Shown here one piece after another: positions 16,626 to 26,726 of a stretch of 64,000 bases of DNA. A program made the translations under genes and the position numbers. The stretch's first letter is position 1. The number at the start of each line of letters is the position of its first letter. The stretch is from Kitasatospora fiedleri (GTDB lineage Bacteria > Actinomycetota > Actinomycetes > Streptomycetales > Streptomycetaceae), in contig NZ_OX419519.1 of assembly GCF_948472415.1 (NCBI RefSeq), positions 4,340,001 through 4,404,000 of the forward strand, written 5' to 3'. Below the pieces are notes generated by a model. The model searched no databases, was not told the DNA's origin, and saw only the letters and a program-made list of their open reading frames with translations.

Positions 16626-17906
16626 ATGGCTGTTGACACCGCCGCACCCACCACCGTCGACCTCGGTCCGGCGACCGCGCTGTCCTGTCGCGAGTGCGGT
16701 GCGCGCTCCCCGCTCGGCCCGGACTTCGCCTGTCCCGAGTGTTTCGGCCCGCTGGAGATCGCCTACGACTACACGGGCTACGACGCCGAGGAGCTGCGCA
16801 AGCGGATCGAGGCCGGCCCGGCGTCGATCTGGCGCTACGCCCCGCTGCTGCCCGTCCCGGCCGACGTGGCCGGCAAGCCGAACCTGAACCCGGGCTGGAC
16901 CCCGCTGGTCAAGGCCGACAACCTGGGCCGCGAGCTGGGCTTCACCGCGCAGCTGCACGTCAAGGACGACTCGGGCAACCCGACCCACTCCTTCAAGGAC
17001 CGGGTGGTGGCCTGCGCGATCGAGGCCGCCCGGGCCTTCGAGTTCACCACGCTCTCCTGCTCCTCCACCGGCAACCTGGCCGGCGCGGTGGGCGCCGCGG
17101 CCGCCCGGGCCGGCTTCAAGTCCTGCGTGTTCATCCCGCACGACCTGGAGCAGGGCAAGGTCGTGATGGCCGGGGTGTACGGCGGCGAGCTGGTCGGCAT
17201 CGACGGCAACTACGACGACGTGAACCGCTTCTGCTCCGAGCTGATCGGCGACCCGGCCGGCGAGGGCTGGGGCTTCGTCAACGTCAACCTGCGCCCGTAC
17301 TACGGCGAGGGCTCCAAGACCCTGGCGTTCGAGATCTGCGAGCAGCTCGGCTGGCGGCTGCCCGACCAGATCGTCATCCCGATCGCCTCCGGCTCCCAGC
17401 TCACCAAGATCGACAAGGGCCTGCAGGAGCTGATCAAGCTCGGCCTGGTCGAGGACAAGCCCTACAAGATCTTCGGCGCCCAGGCCGAGGGGTGCTCCCC
17501 GGTCTCCGCCGCCTTCAAGGCCGGCCGCGACGTGATCAAGCCGGTCAAGCCGGACACCATCGCCAAGTCGCTGGCGATCGGCAACCCGGCCGACGGCCCG
17601 TACGTGCTGGACATCGCCCGCCGCACCGGCGGCGCGGTCGAGGACGTCACCGACGCCGAGGTGGTCGAGGCGATCAAGCTGCTCGCCCGCACCGAGGGGA
17701 TCTTCGCCGAGACCGCGGGCGGCGTCACCGTCGGCGTGCTGAAGAAGCTGGTCGAGAACGGCCTGCTCGACCCGTCCAAGGAGACCGTCGCGATCAACAC
17801 CGGCGACGGCCTCAAGACCCTCGACGCGGTCGCCGACGCCGGCATGACCGCCGTGATCCGCCCGACGCTGGAGTCCTTCCGCGCCGCCGGCCTCGCCACC
17901 GCCTGA
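16626..17906 (+). CDS. thrC: threonine synthase
   Basis: A 426-residue PLP enzyme that converts O-phosphohomoserine to threonine. The N-terminus has a Cys4 zinc-ribbon-like segment (CRECG, then CPEC, residues 20-42), usual in actinobacterial ThrC. The PLP lysine is in NPTHSFKDR (Lys about 124), and the phosphate loop STGNLAGAVGAAAA follows. Start ATG 16626 is chosen because it follows AAAGGG and gives the family N-terminus. It sits under a SAM-I riboswitch, so threonine supply is tied to the methionine branch that shares homoserine. The sulfur carrier gene follows after 40 bases. Confidence 0.95.
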   Translation: MAVDTAAPTTVDLGPATALSCRECGARSPLGPDFACPECFGPLEIAYDYTGYDAEELRKRIEAGPASIWRYAPLLPVPADVAGKPNLNPGWTPLVKADNLGRELGFTAQLHVKDDSGNPTHSFKDRVVACAIEAARAFEFTTLSCSSTGNLAGAVGAAAARAGFKSCVFIPHDLEQGKVVMAGVYGGELVGIDGNYDDVNRFCSELIGDPAGEGWGFVNVNLRPYYGEGSKTLAFEICEQLGWRLPDQIVIPIASGSQLTKIDKGLQELIKLGLVEDKPYKIFGAQAEGCSPVSAAFKAGRDVIKPVKPDTIAKSLAIGNPADGPYVLDIARRTGGAVEDVTDAEVVEAIKLLARTEGIFAETAGGVTVGVLKKLVENGLLDPSKETVAINTGDGLKTLDAVADAGMTAVIRPTLESFRAAGLATA

Positions 17907-17946
17907 CCCCCAGCCGCAGGACACCCCACGCCCCGAGGAGCACCGC

Positions 17947-18225
17947 ATGAGCGCCACCGTCCGCATCCCGACCATCCTGCGCACCTACACCGGCGGCGCC
18001 GCCGAGGTGACCGCCGAGGGCGCCACCCTGGCCGCCGTCATCGCGGACCTGGAGGCGCACCACGCCGGCATCGCCGCCCGGCTGCTGGACGACGGCGGCA
18101 AGCTGCGCCGCTTCGTCAACGTGTACGTGAACGACGACGACGTGCGCTTCGCCGAGGGCCTGGAGACCGAGATCAAGGACGGCGCCTCGGTGTCGATCAT
18201 TCCGGCGGTGGCCGGCGGCTGCTGA
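17947..18225 (+). CDS. MoaD/ThiS family sulfur carrier protein (CysO-like) with encoded C-terminal Cys
   Basis: A 92-residue ubiquitin-fold protein with RIPTILRTYTGG near the start and SVSIIPAVAGGC at the end. Sulfur carriers of this group end in Gly-Gly, which becomes the thiocarboxylate; CysO of M. tuberculosis ends in AVAGG. Here one further residue, Cys, is encoded after the di-glycine (last codons GGC GGC TGC TGA). It must be removed by a JAMM protease such as Mec before activation, or it mimics the CysO-cysteine product. It is in the thrC transcription unit. Role in cysteine synthesis is inferred from the family. Confidence 0.88.
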   Translation: MSATVRIPTILRTYTGGAAEVTAEGATLAAVIADLEAHHAGIAARLLDDGGKLRRFVNVYVNDDDVRFAEGLETEIKDGASVSIIPAVAGGC

Positions 18226-18244
18226 CCCGGCCCGCATTCCCGCA

Positions 18245-18289
18245 GCCGCCGCCCGGTCCGGAATTCAATTACCCGGACCGGGCGGCGGC
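18245..18289 (+). terminator. hairpin terminator after the sulfur carrier gene
   Basis: A perfect 17-bp stem (18245-18261 with 18273-18289, arm GCCGCCGCCCGGTCCGG) around an 11-base AT-rich loop. It lies 20 bases after the stop codon. Confidence 0.85.
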
Positions 18290-18322
18290 TCCGTGCGTAA
18301 CCGGGCGGCGGCTCCGTGCGTA
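18277..18322. repeat. 23-base tandem duplication
   Basis: ACCGGGCGGCGGCTCCGTGC plus GTA occurs twice in immediate succession (18277-18299 and 18300-18322). The first copy includes the 3-prime arm of the terminator, so the duplication adds a second possible pairing partner for the 5-prime arm. Confidence 0.9.
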
Positions 18323-18807
18323 CCGCGGTCAATGGGCCGCGCACCTGCGGTTATCCCGTCCGGCGGGCCGCCGGAATTCCGCCGGAGCCCGGGGAGTAGA
18401 GTGCCGGGCAGGGCTGTTCCCCTCCCCGGCCCGGTTCAATCCTCGATTACCGCACCGCGCCCCGCCCGGCCGGGCCGCCTTCCGTCCCGCGCCCCGAGAC
18501 GTGCGCCGGGCGGCTTTCCCCGCCTTCTGTCAGGCCGCCGTCAGAATTGTTCCGGCGTTTTGCGGTGACGCGTCCGTTATGTCCCGCCGCAATTGTCGGC
18601 GGATGCGCCTTTCGCCCGGGACATCCCCCGCCGGGTGGCGGGTTTCCCCGGAAATTGGGCCTGTTGCAGAGGGCGCATATCCGGATACATTCAGCCGCGA
18701 CAGAGGCTGCGCCGTACGGGGGGAGTCCCCAGGCCGGTCTTCCAGACCTCCGGGTCCGCGTCCTGCGGATCTCTGAAGGGCCCAGCACAGCACAAGGGGA
18801 GTTCGGA

Positions 18808-19014
18808 ATGGCTCAGGGCACCGTCAAGTGGTTCAACGCCGAGAAGGGCTACGGCTTCATCGCGGTCGACGGTGGAGCGGACGTGTTCGTCCACTACAGC
18901 GCGATCCAGATGGACGGCTACCGCACCCTGGAAGAGGGCCAGCGGGTCGAGTTCGAGATCTCGCAGGGTCAGAAGGGTCCGCAGGCCGACATGGTCCGCG
19001 CCGCCGGCGCCTGA
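18808..19014 (+). CDS. cold-shock protein (CspA family)
   Basis: A 68-residue single cold-shock domain. RNP1 is KGYGFIAV (about 16-23) and RNP2 is DVFVHY (30-35), the surface aromatic residues that bind single-stranded RNA and DNA. The opening [14 protein letters not shown] is canonical. It acts as an RNA chaperone in the cytoplasm. ATG 18808 follows AAGGGGAG. It is followed by a strong hairpin and then the groEL gene, the arrangement known at groEL2 in Streptomyces. Confidence 0.95.
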   Translation: MAQGTVKWFNAEKGYGFIAVDGGADVFVHYSAIQMDGYRTLEEGQRVEFEISQGQKGPQADMVRAAGA

Positions 19015-19043
19015 CGGCCCCGGCGGACCCGCACGCACCGAAA

Positions 19044-19088
19044 CCGCAGGCCCGCCCCCGACGCGACGCGTCCGGGGCGGGCCTGCGG
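19044..19088 (+). terminator. hairpin terminator after the cold-shock gene
   Basis: Arms 19044-19065 and 19067-19088 form a roughly 21-bp GC-rich stem with one mismatch around a very short loop (centre ACGCGACGCGT). It begins about 30 bases past the stop codon. Confidence 0.75.
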
Positions 19089-19154
19089 CCTTTCCGGGGC
19101 CGCCCGGACCGCCCGCGGGTTTCCCGGCGGGACGGTCGGCGGGGGCCGAATGGG

Positions 19155-20960
<1,806 letters not shown>

Positions 20961-21000
20961 TCCGACCGCCGGTTCCCACCGGCCCGGATCGGTCAGTCTC

Positions 21001-21044
21001 ACGCCGCGAGGGCGGCCTCCTTCGGGAGGCCGCCCTCGCGGCGT
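21001..21044 (+). terminator. groEL terminator hairpin
   Basis: A perfect 20-bp stem (21001-21020 with 21025-21044) closed by a stable TTCG tetraloop, 40 bases after groEL. Confidence 0.92.
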
Positions 21045-21156
21045 TCTCGCCGGGGTCACCCCTTCGTGGGACGCTGGGGCCATGGACGGTTTCGGCGGCT
21101 TCGGGCCCGACTACCTTGAGGGCGAACAGCGTCATGAGGAAGAGGGGAGGCCGACG

Positions 21157-21732
21157 ATGGCGGTCATGGCGGTCGAGTCGGACCAGCAGTGGTCCTACCT
21201 GCTGGACACCTGGCGGGAGCTGGACGCCCCCGAGGGCTGGCGCACCGAGATCGAGGGAGGCCGGATCCAGTTGGTGCCACCGCCGAACATGGATCACAAC
21301 GTGATCGCCGTGCTGATCAGCCGTGCGCTGATCCGACACCTGCCTGATGAGCTGGGGGTTTTCCAGACGGCGGGAGTGCAGATCGCCCGGTTGGAGAAGC
21401 TGTACATTCCGGATCTGCTCGTGGCCGGGATGGCGGACTTGCCGAAGGAGGGGCCGATGGATGCCGCAGAGGCGCTGCTGGCCGTCGAGATCACCTCGCG
21501 CAGCACGGCTCGGCAGGACCGGACGAAGAAGCTCTGGGGCTACGCGCACGCGCCCGTCCCGCTCTACCTGCTGATCGACCGCTTCGACCAGCCGGGGCCG
21601 ACGGTGACGCTCTACTCCGAGCCCTCCGACGGCGCGTACGGGCAGAGCGTGCGGGTGCCGTTCGGCAAGCCGGTCGAGTTGCCCGAGCCGTTCGGGATCG
21701 AGCTGGACACGGCGGGCTTCCCGGTGCCGTAG
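21157..21732 (+). CDS. Uma2 family endonuclease-like protein (DUF820)
   Basis: A 191-residue protein of the Uma2/DUF820 group, a PD-(D/E)xK nuclease fold expanded in Streptomyces and cyanobacteria. The core is visible as EGGRIQLVPPP (about 28), YIPDLLVAG (PD near 88), LLAVEITSRST (E near 112) and a following KKLWGYAHAPVPLYLLID. All catalytic acidic residues and the Lys are present. Biological targets of the family are unknown. Start ATG 21157 has GGGGAGG six bases upstream; an earlier in-frame ATG at 21082 is possible. Confidence 0.85.
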   Translation: MAVMAVESDQQWSYLLDTWRELDAPEGWRTEIEGGRIQLVPPPNMDHNVIAVLISRALIRHLPDELGVFQTAGVQIARLEKLYIPDLLVAGMADLPKEGPMDAAEALLAVEITSRSTARQDRTKKLWGYAHAPVPLYLLIDRFDQPGPTVTLYSEPSDGAYGQSVRVPFGKPVELPEPFGIELDTAGFPVP

Positions 21733-21754
21733 CCGGGTGCGGGACAATGGGCGG

Positions 21755-22117
21755 ATGGCCAGTAGTCCCGACCTCGAAACCGCCCTGCACAACGCGCGGG
21801 CGCTGATCCTCGCCGACCTCACCGCCCGGGACGTCGCCGACGCGGCGATCGTCTCGTTGGTGGAGGACGCCGTGACGCACCGCCGCTGGTGGCTCGAACA
21901 GTGGCCGGACGGGCGGGAGTTCGTGCTCGGGCTGATCGCGCAGGACGTGCAGGACGCGCTGTTGGAGTCGTACGGGCGGTGGCCGCTGTGCACCGCGTGC
22001 GCGGTGGAGGAGGACGACCCGCACGCGCTCGGGGTCGAGCCCGAGCTGGGGCCGGACCCGCACTGGGTGTGCGGCAAGCGCGGCGTGGTGGTGGCCCCGG
22101 TCGGGGGGCTGGTGTGA
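21755..22117 (+). CDS. conserved hypothetical protein
   Basis: A 120-residue acidic protein. The first half is helical (ALHNARALILADLTARDVADA). The second half has WPLCTACAVEEDDPHAL and HWVCGKRG, giving three Cys and two His that could hold a metal ion. Its stop overlaps the GTG start of the broken DUF4031 gene by 4 bases, so the two were an operon. No known function is recognised. Confidence 0.7.
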   Translation: MASSPDLETALHNARALILADLTARDVADAAIVSLVEDAVTHRRWWLEQWPDGREFVLGLIAQDVQDALLESYGRWPLCTACAVEEDDPHALGVEPELGPDPHWVCGKRGVVVAPVGGLV

Positions 22118-22400
22118 TCCTCGTCGACCCGCCGGAGCGGCCCGGCCGCGGCAGGTGGCGGTCGCACCTGGTCGGTGACGTCTCGTTGGTGGAACTGCAC
22201 GCCGTCGCCGCCGAGTCGGGCGCCCCGGCGGCGGGCTTCGAGCATGACCTCCCCCAGCCTCCGGCCGGGGGACCCCCTTCGGCATCCCGGCGGCCTGGTA
22301 CGAACGGGCGCTAGCGCCGGGCGCGGTGCCGGTGCGGAGCCGGGAGCTGGTGGCCCGGCTGACGGCGGCGGGGCTGCGGGTGCGGAGGGCGCGCGGCTAG
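22114..22400 (+). pseudogene. DUF4031 protein gene interrupted by a palindromic repeat
   Basis: From GTG 22114 the frame reads ILVDPPERPGRGRWRSHLVG and on to AAGFEHD, the normal first half of a DUF4031 protein. It is then interrupted by a 29-base GC palindrome (22249-22277). Immediately after it a different frame continues FGIPAAWYERALAPGAVPVR and RELVARLTAAGLRVRRARG to TAG 22398-22400, the normal second half. As 29 is not a multiple of three, the product is out of frame and only a 66-residue chimera can be made. About 87 residues would be restored by removing the repeat. Confidence 0.85.
22249..22277 (+). repeat. 29-base palindromic GC repeat, copy 1
   Basis: CTCCCCCAGCCTCCGGCCGG then GGGACCCCC. 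It is nearly identical to 30601-30630 read on the minus strand (one substitution, one G fewer). Similar short palindromes are familiar in Streptomyces genomes. Here it splits the DUF4031 reading frame. Confidence 0.8.
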
Positions 22401-22430
22401 CGTCCGGTGCCGCACCGGTGCCGCGCGGGG

Positions 22431-23069
22431 TCAGCGTTCGAGGTCGGCGAGTTCCGCGTGCAGGTTGCGGCGGGCCGGGGCGTCGTAGCGGGCGTGGGCC
22501 TCGGGGGTGCGGTAGAGGGCGGGCAGGGCGAGGAGCTGGCGCAGGATCGCGGCGCGGCCCGCGCGGAAGGCGTCCGGGGGGACGAAGGAGTACTCGTCAC
22601 GGACGGCGGCGGCGTAGGCGGCGTACGCCTCGGGCGGGCCGCCGAGGACGGCGAGGTCGGCGTCGCAGAGGACTTCGCCGTTGCGGTCGCCGGGGGCGGG
22701 GTGGTGGTCGGCGGTGAGCCGGACCAGGCGGTCGACCTCGTGGACCAGGGGTTCGGGCAGGCCGGCCTCGCGCAGGGCGCGGCGGGCGAGGGCGGCGCTG
22801 CGTTCCTCGTTCTCGGAGCGGTCGGGGCGGTAGACGGCGTCGTGGAACCAGGCGGCGAGGCGGACGGCGTCGGGGTCGTCGGCGTGGGCGGCGAGTTCGT
22901 CGACGCGGTCGAGGACGGCTTCCAGGTGGGTGGTGGTGTGGTAGCGGCGCTGCGGCTCGGCCCAGCGGGCGAGCAGGTCGCGGGCGTAGGGCTCGGGGTC
23001 GGCGGTGGCTCCGCAGCGGGTGAGCAGGTCGTGCCAGCGCGCGGACAGCGGTGCGGTCATGGCGGCCAT
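22431..23069 (-). CDS. HD domain phosphohydrolase-like protein
   Basis: A 212-residue protein of the HD superfamily. Metal ligands appear as YHTTTHLEAVLDRV (His near 44), AAWFHDAVY (His-Asp near 75) and ADHHPAP with LCDADLAVLGG (Asp near 138). The arrangement matches predicted metal-dependent phosphohydrolases that are widespread in bacteria, of unknown substrate. ATG 23069 is preferred because GGGAG lies four bases upstream; ATG 23060 is the alternative. Converges on the DUF4031 pseudogene. Confidence 0.85.
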   Translation of the reverse strand: MAAMTAPLSARWHDLLTRCGATADPEPYARDLLARWAEPQRRYHTTTHLEAVLDRVDELAAHADDPDAVRLAAWFHDAVYRPDRSENEERSAALARRALREAGLPEPLVHEVDRLVRLTADHHPAPGDRNGEVLCDADLAVLGGPPEAYAAYAAAVRDEYSFVPPDAFRAGRAAILRQLLALPALYRTPEAHARYDAPARRNLHAELADLER

Positions 23070-23123
23070 TGTGCTCCCTCGGTCGGGGTCGTCCCGGTCG
23101 CGGTGGGCGGATGTGACCCAGCT

Positions 23124-23190
23124 TATATGTAGTTCACCGACTTATGACGCAGACTTGAGTCATCGCCGTCCGGCCGCTATACATACTCGG
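23124..23190 (+). promoter_or_regulatory. possible PadR operator region upstream of the ABC exporter
   Basis: TATATGTAGT (23124-23133) is repeated exactly before the padR gene at 26714-26723. A second, inverted-type element CTATACATACTCGGTATG lies at 23177-23194. PadR proteins often bind ATGT/ACAT dyads. The shared 10-mer in an otherwise very GC-rich background suggests that the PadR protein controls both operons. Confidence 0.45.
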
Positions 23191-23224
23191 TATGCAAGAC
23201 GTTCCGCTGTTCCGAGGGGGAGCC

Positions 23225-23926
23225 ATGACCGGATCGAACGCGCAGGCCGTGCTGCGCCTGGAGGGGGTCGGCCGGGTGCACGGCCGGGGTGCGGCCGAGG
23301 TGCACGCGCTGCACCCGATCGACCTGGAGGTGCGGGCCGGGGAGTTCCTGGCCGTGATGGGCCCGTCCGGCTCGGGCAAGTCCACCCTGCTGGCGCTGGC
23401 CGGCGGCCTGGACCGGCCGTCCAGCGGGCGGGTGCTGGTGGAGGGCGCCCCGCTGGCGGGGCTGAGCCGGGCGAAGCTGGCCGACGTGCGCCGCCGCTCG
23501 GTGGGCTACGTGTTCCAGTCGTACAACCTGATCCCGTCCCTGACGGCGGCCGAGAACATCGCGCTGCCGCGCGAGTTGGAGGGCGTCCCGGCCCGCACCG
23601 CCCGCGCCGAGGCGCTGGAGGTGCTCGCCGAACTGGGCGTCGCCGAACTGGCCGACCGCTTCCCGGAGGACATGTCCGGCGGCCAGCAGCAGCGGGTCGC
23701 GATCGGCCGGGCGCTCTCCGGCGACCGGCGGCTGGTGCTGGCCGACGAGCCGACCGGCGCGCTGGACTCGGCGACCGGCGAGGCGGTGCTGGAGGTGCTG
23801 CGGACCCGCTGCGACGCCGGGGCGGCCGTCATGATGGTCACCCACGACGCGGGCCACGCCGCCTGGGCGGACCGGGTGGTCTTCCTGCGCGACGGCCGGG
23901 TCGCCGAAGAGGCGGTGCGCCGGTGA
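23225..23926 (+). CDS. ABC transporter ATP-binding protein (MacB/LolD type)
   Basis: A 233-residue ATPase. Walker A GPSGSGKST, Q-loop FQSYN, signature MSGGQQQRV and Walker B LVLADEPTGALD are all intact, followed by the His switch VTHDA. The sequence type is that of LolD/MacB/FtsE-like exporters that pair with FtsX-like permeases. ATG 23225 has GAGGGGGA nine bases upstream; an earlier ATG at 23192 has none. Its stop overlaps the permease start by 4 bases, so the two subunits are coupled. Confidence 0.94.
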   Translation: MTGSNAQAVLRLEGVGRVHGRGAAEVHALHPIDLEVRAGEFLAVMGPSGSGKSTLLALAGGLDRPSSGRVLVEGAPLAGLSRAKLADVRRRSVGYVFQSYNLIPSLTAAENIALPRELEGVPARTARAEALEVLAELGVAELADRFPEDMSGGQQQRVAIGRALSGDRRLVLADEPTGALDSATGEAVLEVLRTRCDAGAAVMMVTHDAGHAAWADRVVFLRDGRVAEEAVRR

Positions 23927-26628
23927 GCGCCCTGCGCGCGGTGCTGCGGATGGCCCGCCGCGACGCCTGGCGGGCCAAGGGCCGCAGCGCCCTGGTCGCC
24001 GCGATGATCGCGCTGCCGGTGCTCGGCGCGACCGGCGTGGACGTGGTACACCGCAGCGGGCAGCTGACCGCCGCCGAGCGCTCCGACCGGCTGATGGGCC
24101 GGGCCGACGCCCTGGTCGGCGCGTACGACCCGGGCCGGACGATCGAACAGGCGGTCTTCCCCGGCGACGGGGTCCGCACCCTGCCGCAGCGCCCGGACAC
24201 CGCGCCCGACGCCGAGCAGCAGCGCGCCGCGAGCACCGAACCGACCGCCCTGCTGGGCGAGTTGCTGCCGCCCGGCAGCACCCTGACCCCGGCCCGCACC
24301 GGCCCGGTCGCCGCCGTGCGGAGCCGGGACGGCCTGGCCCCCGTCGACACCTTCGAGGCCGACCTGACCGGACGGCTCTGGCAGGGCCGGATCGACCTGG
24401 TCTCCGGCCGGGCCCCCGCCGCCCCGCACGAGGCCGCCGCCACCCGGGCCTTCCTGGAGACCACCGGCCTGCGGATCGGCGACACCGTCACCGTCCGCGG
24501 CCTGGAGTCCACCCCGTTCACCCTGACCGGCACCGTCGAGCACCCCGGCGACCTGAACGCCTCCGAACTGGTCGCCCGCCCCGGCGAGTTGTACCGGCAG
24601 CTGGACGAGGCGCAGGTGGCCGCCGGGCTCGCCCCGCAGACCCCGTCCGCCGAGCAGGCCGCCGCCCGCAAGGCCGCCTGGCTGGTCACCCTGCCCGCCG
24701 GGGCCGCGCTCGGCTGGGAGCAGGTCCGCGAACTCAACCGGTACGGCTACACCCTGACCAGCCGCCAGGTCGCCGCCCACCCGCCCGCCGAGGCGCTGGC
24801 GCGGCAGGAGGCCGTCGGCGCCCGGGACGAGCGCGAACGCACCCTGATGACCGCCGCCACCACCGCCGCGATGGCGCTGCTGGAGGTCGCCCTGCTGGCC
24901 GGACCGGCGTTCGCCGTCGGCGCCCGCCGGGCCCGCCGCCAACTCGCCCTGCTGGGCGCGGCCGGCGGCCGCCCCGGTCACGTGCGGGCCGTGGTGCTCG
25001 GCGGCGGCCTGGTGCTCGGCGCGGTCGGCGCGGCGGCCGGCGGCGTGCTCGGCGCGCTCCTGGTGGCCGTGCTGCGCCCCCGGCTGGAGGAGTGGGGCGG
25101 CAGCCGGTTCGGACAGCTGGCGCTGCGTCCGGCCGAACTGCTGCCGATCGCCGCCGTCGGCGTCCTCACCGCCGTGCTGGCGGCCCTGCTGCCCGCGCTC
25201 CAGGCCGGCCGCCGCGAGGTGCTGGCCGGGCTGACCGACCGCGACCCGGTGCGCCGGGCCTCCCGCTGGACGTCGCTGCTGGGCCTGGCCGCCGTCCTGC
25301 TGGGCGCCGCGCTGGCGCTGTACGGGGCGGTGGCCGGGCAGGTCGCCGGACCGCCGGTGCTGGCCGGGCTGAGCGTGCGCACGCTGTCCGTGCTGGGCGG
25401 CGCGGTGCTCGCCGAACTCGGCCTGCTGCTGTTCACCCCGCTGCTGCTCGCGCTGCTCGGCCGGCTCTCCCGCCGGCTGCCGGTCGGCCCCCGGCTGGCG
25501 CTGCGCGACGCCGCCCGGCACCGCTCCCGCACCGCGCCCGCGGTGGCCGCCGTGCTCGCCGCCGTCGCCGGGGCGGTCGCGGTCGGCGTGCACACGACCG
25601 GCGCGGAGGTCCAGGACCGGGCCGCCTACCGGCTGGAGCAGCCGGTCGGCTCCGTCCGGCTCGTCCTGCACGGCGACGAGCAGGCGATGTCCCAACTGCG
25701 CACCGCCCTGCCGCAGGACCTGCCGGACCTCGGCGAGCGCGCCGACCTCTACCAGGCGCAGTACGTGTTCTGCGAGGGCTGCAAGGGCCTGGTGTACGCC
25801 GCGGGCGGGCCCTCGCGCTACGACGCGGGCGACATCGGCCGCCCGCTGGTGGTCGGCGACACCGCGGCGCTGCACAACCTGCTGGCGCTGCGCGACCAGC
25901 GCGCGCAGGACGCGCTGCTCGGCGGGAAGGCCGTGGTCACCGACCCGTCCTACCTGCACGACGGCCGGGCCGTGCTGCGGATGCAGGGCAACGGGCAGCA
26001 GGTCACCGAGGTGCGGCTCGACGCGGTGCTGGTCGAGCGCCCGGCCGCGCAGCGCTACACGCCGGTGCTGGTCGCCCCCGACACGATCCGCCGGCTGGGC
26101 CTGACCGTCGAGCCCGCCGGGGCGGTCTGGCTGCCGTCCGTTCCGGTCGGCGAGCGGGCCGAGCAGCGCGGCGCCGCCACCGTGGCCCGGCTCGCCCCGC
26201 ACGCGGAGTTCGGGGTGGAGCGCGGCTTCGTGCCGCAGGACAGCACGGTGCGGATCGCGCTCACCGGCTTCGCCGCGCTGGTGGTGCTCGGCGCGGCCGT
26301 GGTCTCCACCGCGCTGGCCGCCGCCGACGCCCGCCGCGAGCGCGCGCTGCTCTCCGCGATCGGCGCCCGCCCGCGCACCCGGCGCACCGTCGCCGGGCTG
26401 CAGGCCGGACTGATCGCCCTGCTCGGCGCGCTGCTCGGCACCGTCAGCGGCTTCGTCCCGGCGTTCGCCCTGCTGCGCTCCCGGGCCGCCGGGGTGCTGG
26501 GCGGCCCGGCGGTGAGCCTGGCCGACGTGCCGTGGACGACCGTCGCGCTGCTCGCCCTGGGCCTGCCGCTGCTGGCCGGGCTGCTCGGCGCGCTGCGCCG
26601 GGACGACCTCACCGGGTGGCGGGGGTGA
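23923..26628 (+). CDS. FtsX-like ABC transporter permease
   Basis: A 901-residue membrane protein with a first membrane segment at about 20-40, an extracytoplasmic MacB-like region (about 45-290), a first FtsX core (about 300-430), further segments to 560, a second soluble region with FCEGCKG (about 620), and a second FtsX core near the C-terminus (about 770-890). This duplicated layout is typical of actinobacterial 10-TM permeases of peptide or lipid export systems, some linked to antimicrobial peptide resistance. GTG start 23923 overlaps the ATPase stop. Substrate unknown. Confidence 0.9.
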   Translation: MSALRAVLRMARRDAWRAKGRSALVAAMIALPVLGATGVDVVHRSGQLTAAERSDRLMGRADALVGAYDPGRTIEQAVFPGDGVRTLPQRPDTAPDAEQQRAASTEPTALLGELLPPGSTLTPARTGPVAAVRSRDGLAPVDTFEADLTGRLWQGRIDLVSGRAPAAPHEAAATRAFLETTGLRIGDTVTVRGLESTPFTLTGTVEHPGDLNASELVARPGELYRQLDEAQVAAGLAPQTPSAEQAAARKAAWLVTLPAGAALGWEQVRELNRYGYTLTSRQVAAHPPAEALARQEAVGARDERERTLMTAATTAAMALLEVALLAGPAFAVGARRARRQLALLGAAGGRPGHVRAVVLGGGLVLGAVGAAAGGVLGALLVAVLRPRLEEWGGSRFGQLALRPAELLPIAAVGVLTAVLAALLPALQAGRREVLAGLTDRDPVRRASRWTSLLGLAAVLLGAALALYGAVAGQVAGPPVLAGLSVRTLSVLGGAVLAELGLLLFTPLLLALLGRLSRRLPVGPRLALRDAARHRSRTAPAVAAVLAAVAGAVAVGVHTTGAEVQDRAAYRLEQPVGSVRLVLHGDEQAMSQLRTALPQDLPDLGERADLYQAQYVFCEGCKGLVYAAGGPSRYDAGDIGRPLVVGDTAALHNLLALRDQRAQDALLGGKAVVTDPSYLHDGRAVLRMQGNGQQVTEVRLDAVLVERPAAQRYTPVLVAPDTIRRLGLTVEPAGAVWLPSVPVGERAEQRGAATVARLAPHAEFGVERGFVPQDSTVRIALTGFAALVVLGAAVVSTALAAADARRERALLSAIGARPRTRRTVAGLQAGLIALLGALLGTVSGFVPAFALLRSRAAGVLGGPAVSLADVPWTTVALLALGLPLLAGLLGALRRDDLTGWRG

Positions 26629-26713
26629 GGCGGGGCGCCGGGCGGGGGCGGCGCGGATAGCCCGGCGGTCGCGGAGACGGCCGCCGGGGTGGCGCGGATA
26701 GTACGGTTGGCGA

Positions 26714-26723
26714 TATATGTAGT
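26714..26723 (+). promoter_or_regulatory. putative PadR operator half (autoregulation)
   Basis: TATATGTAGT, identical to 23124-23133, lies just before the padR ATG (26727). It would overlap the transcription start or ribosome site, a position suited to autorepression. Confidence 0.4.
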
Positions 26724-26726
26724 CGT

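Larger units (their letters stand above)
18226..18807. other. 582-base intergenic region before the cold-shock gene
   Basis: No convincing gene. It contains the hairpin terminator 18245-18289, a 23-base tandem duplication (18277-18322), and locally AT-richer patches. A promoter candidate pointing to the cold-shock gene is TTGCAG (18664-18669), 16 bases, TACATT (18686-18691), which would give a leader of about 110 bases with a small GGTC/GACC hairpin. Long leaders are common for cold-shock genes. Short open frames in the region lack ribosome sites and normal codon bias. Confidence 0.6.
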
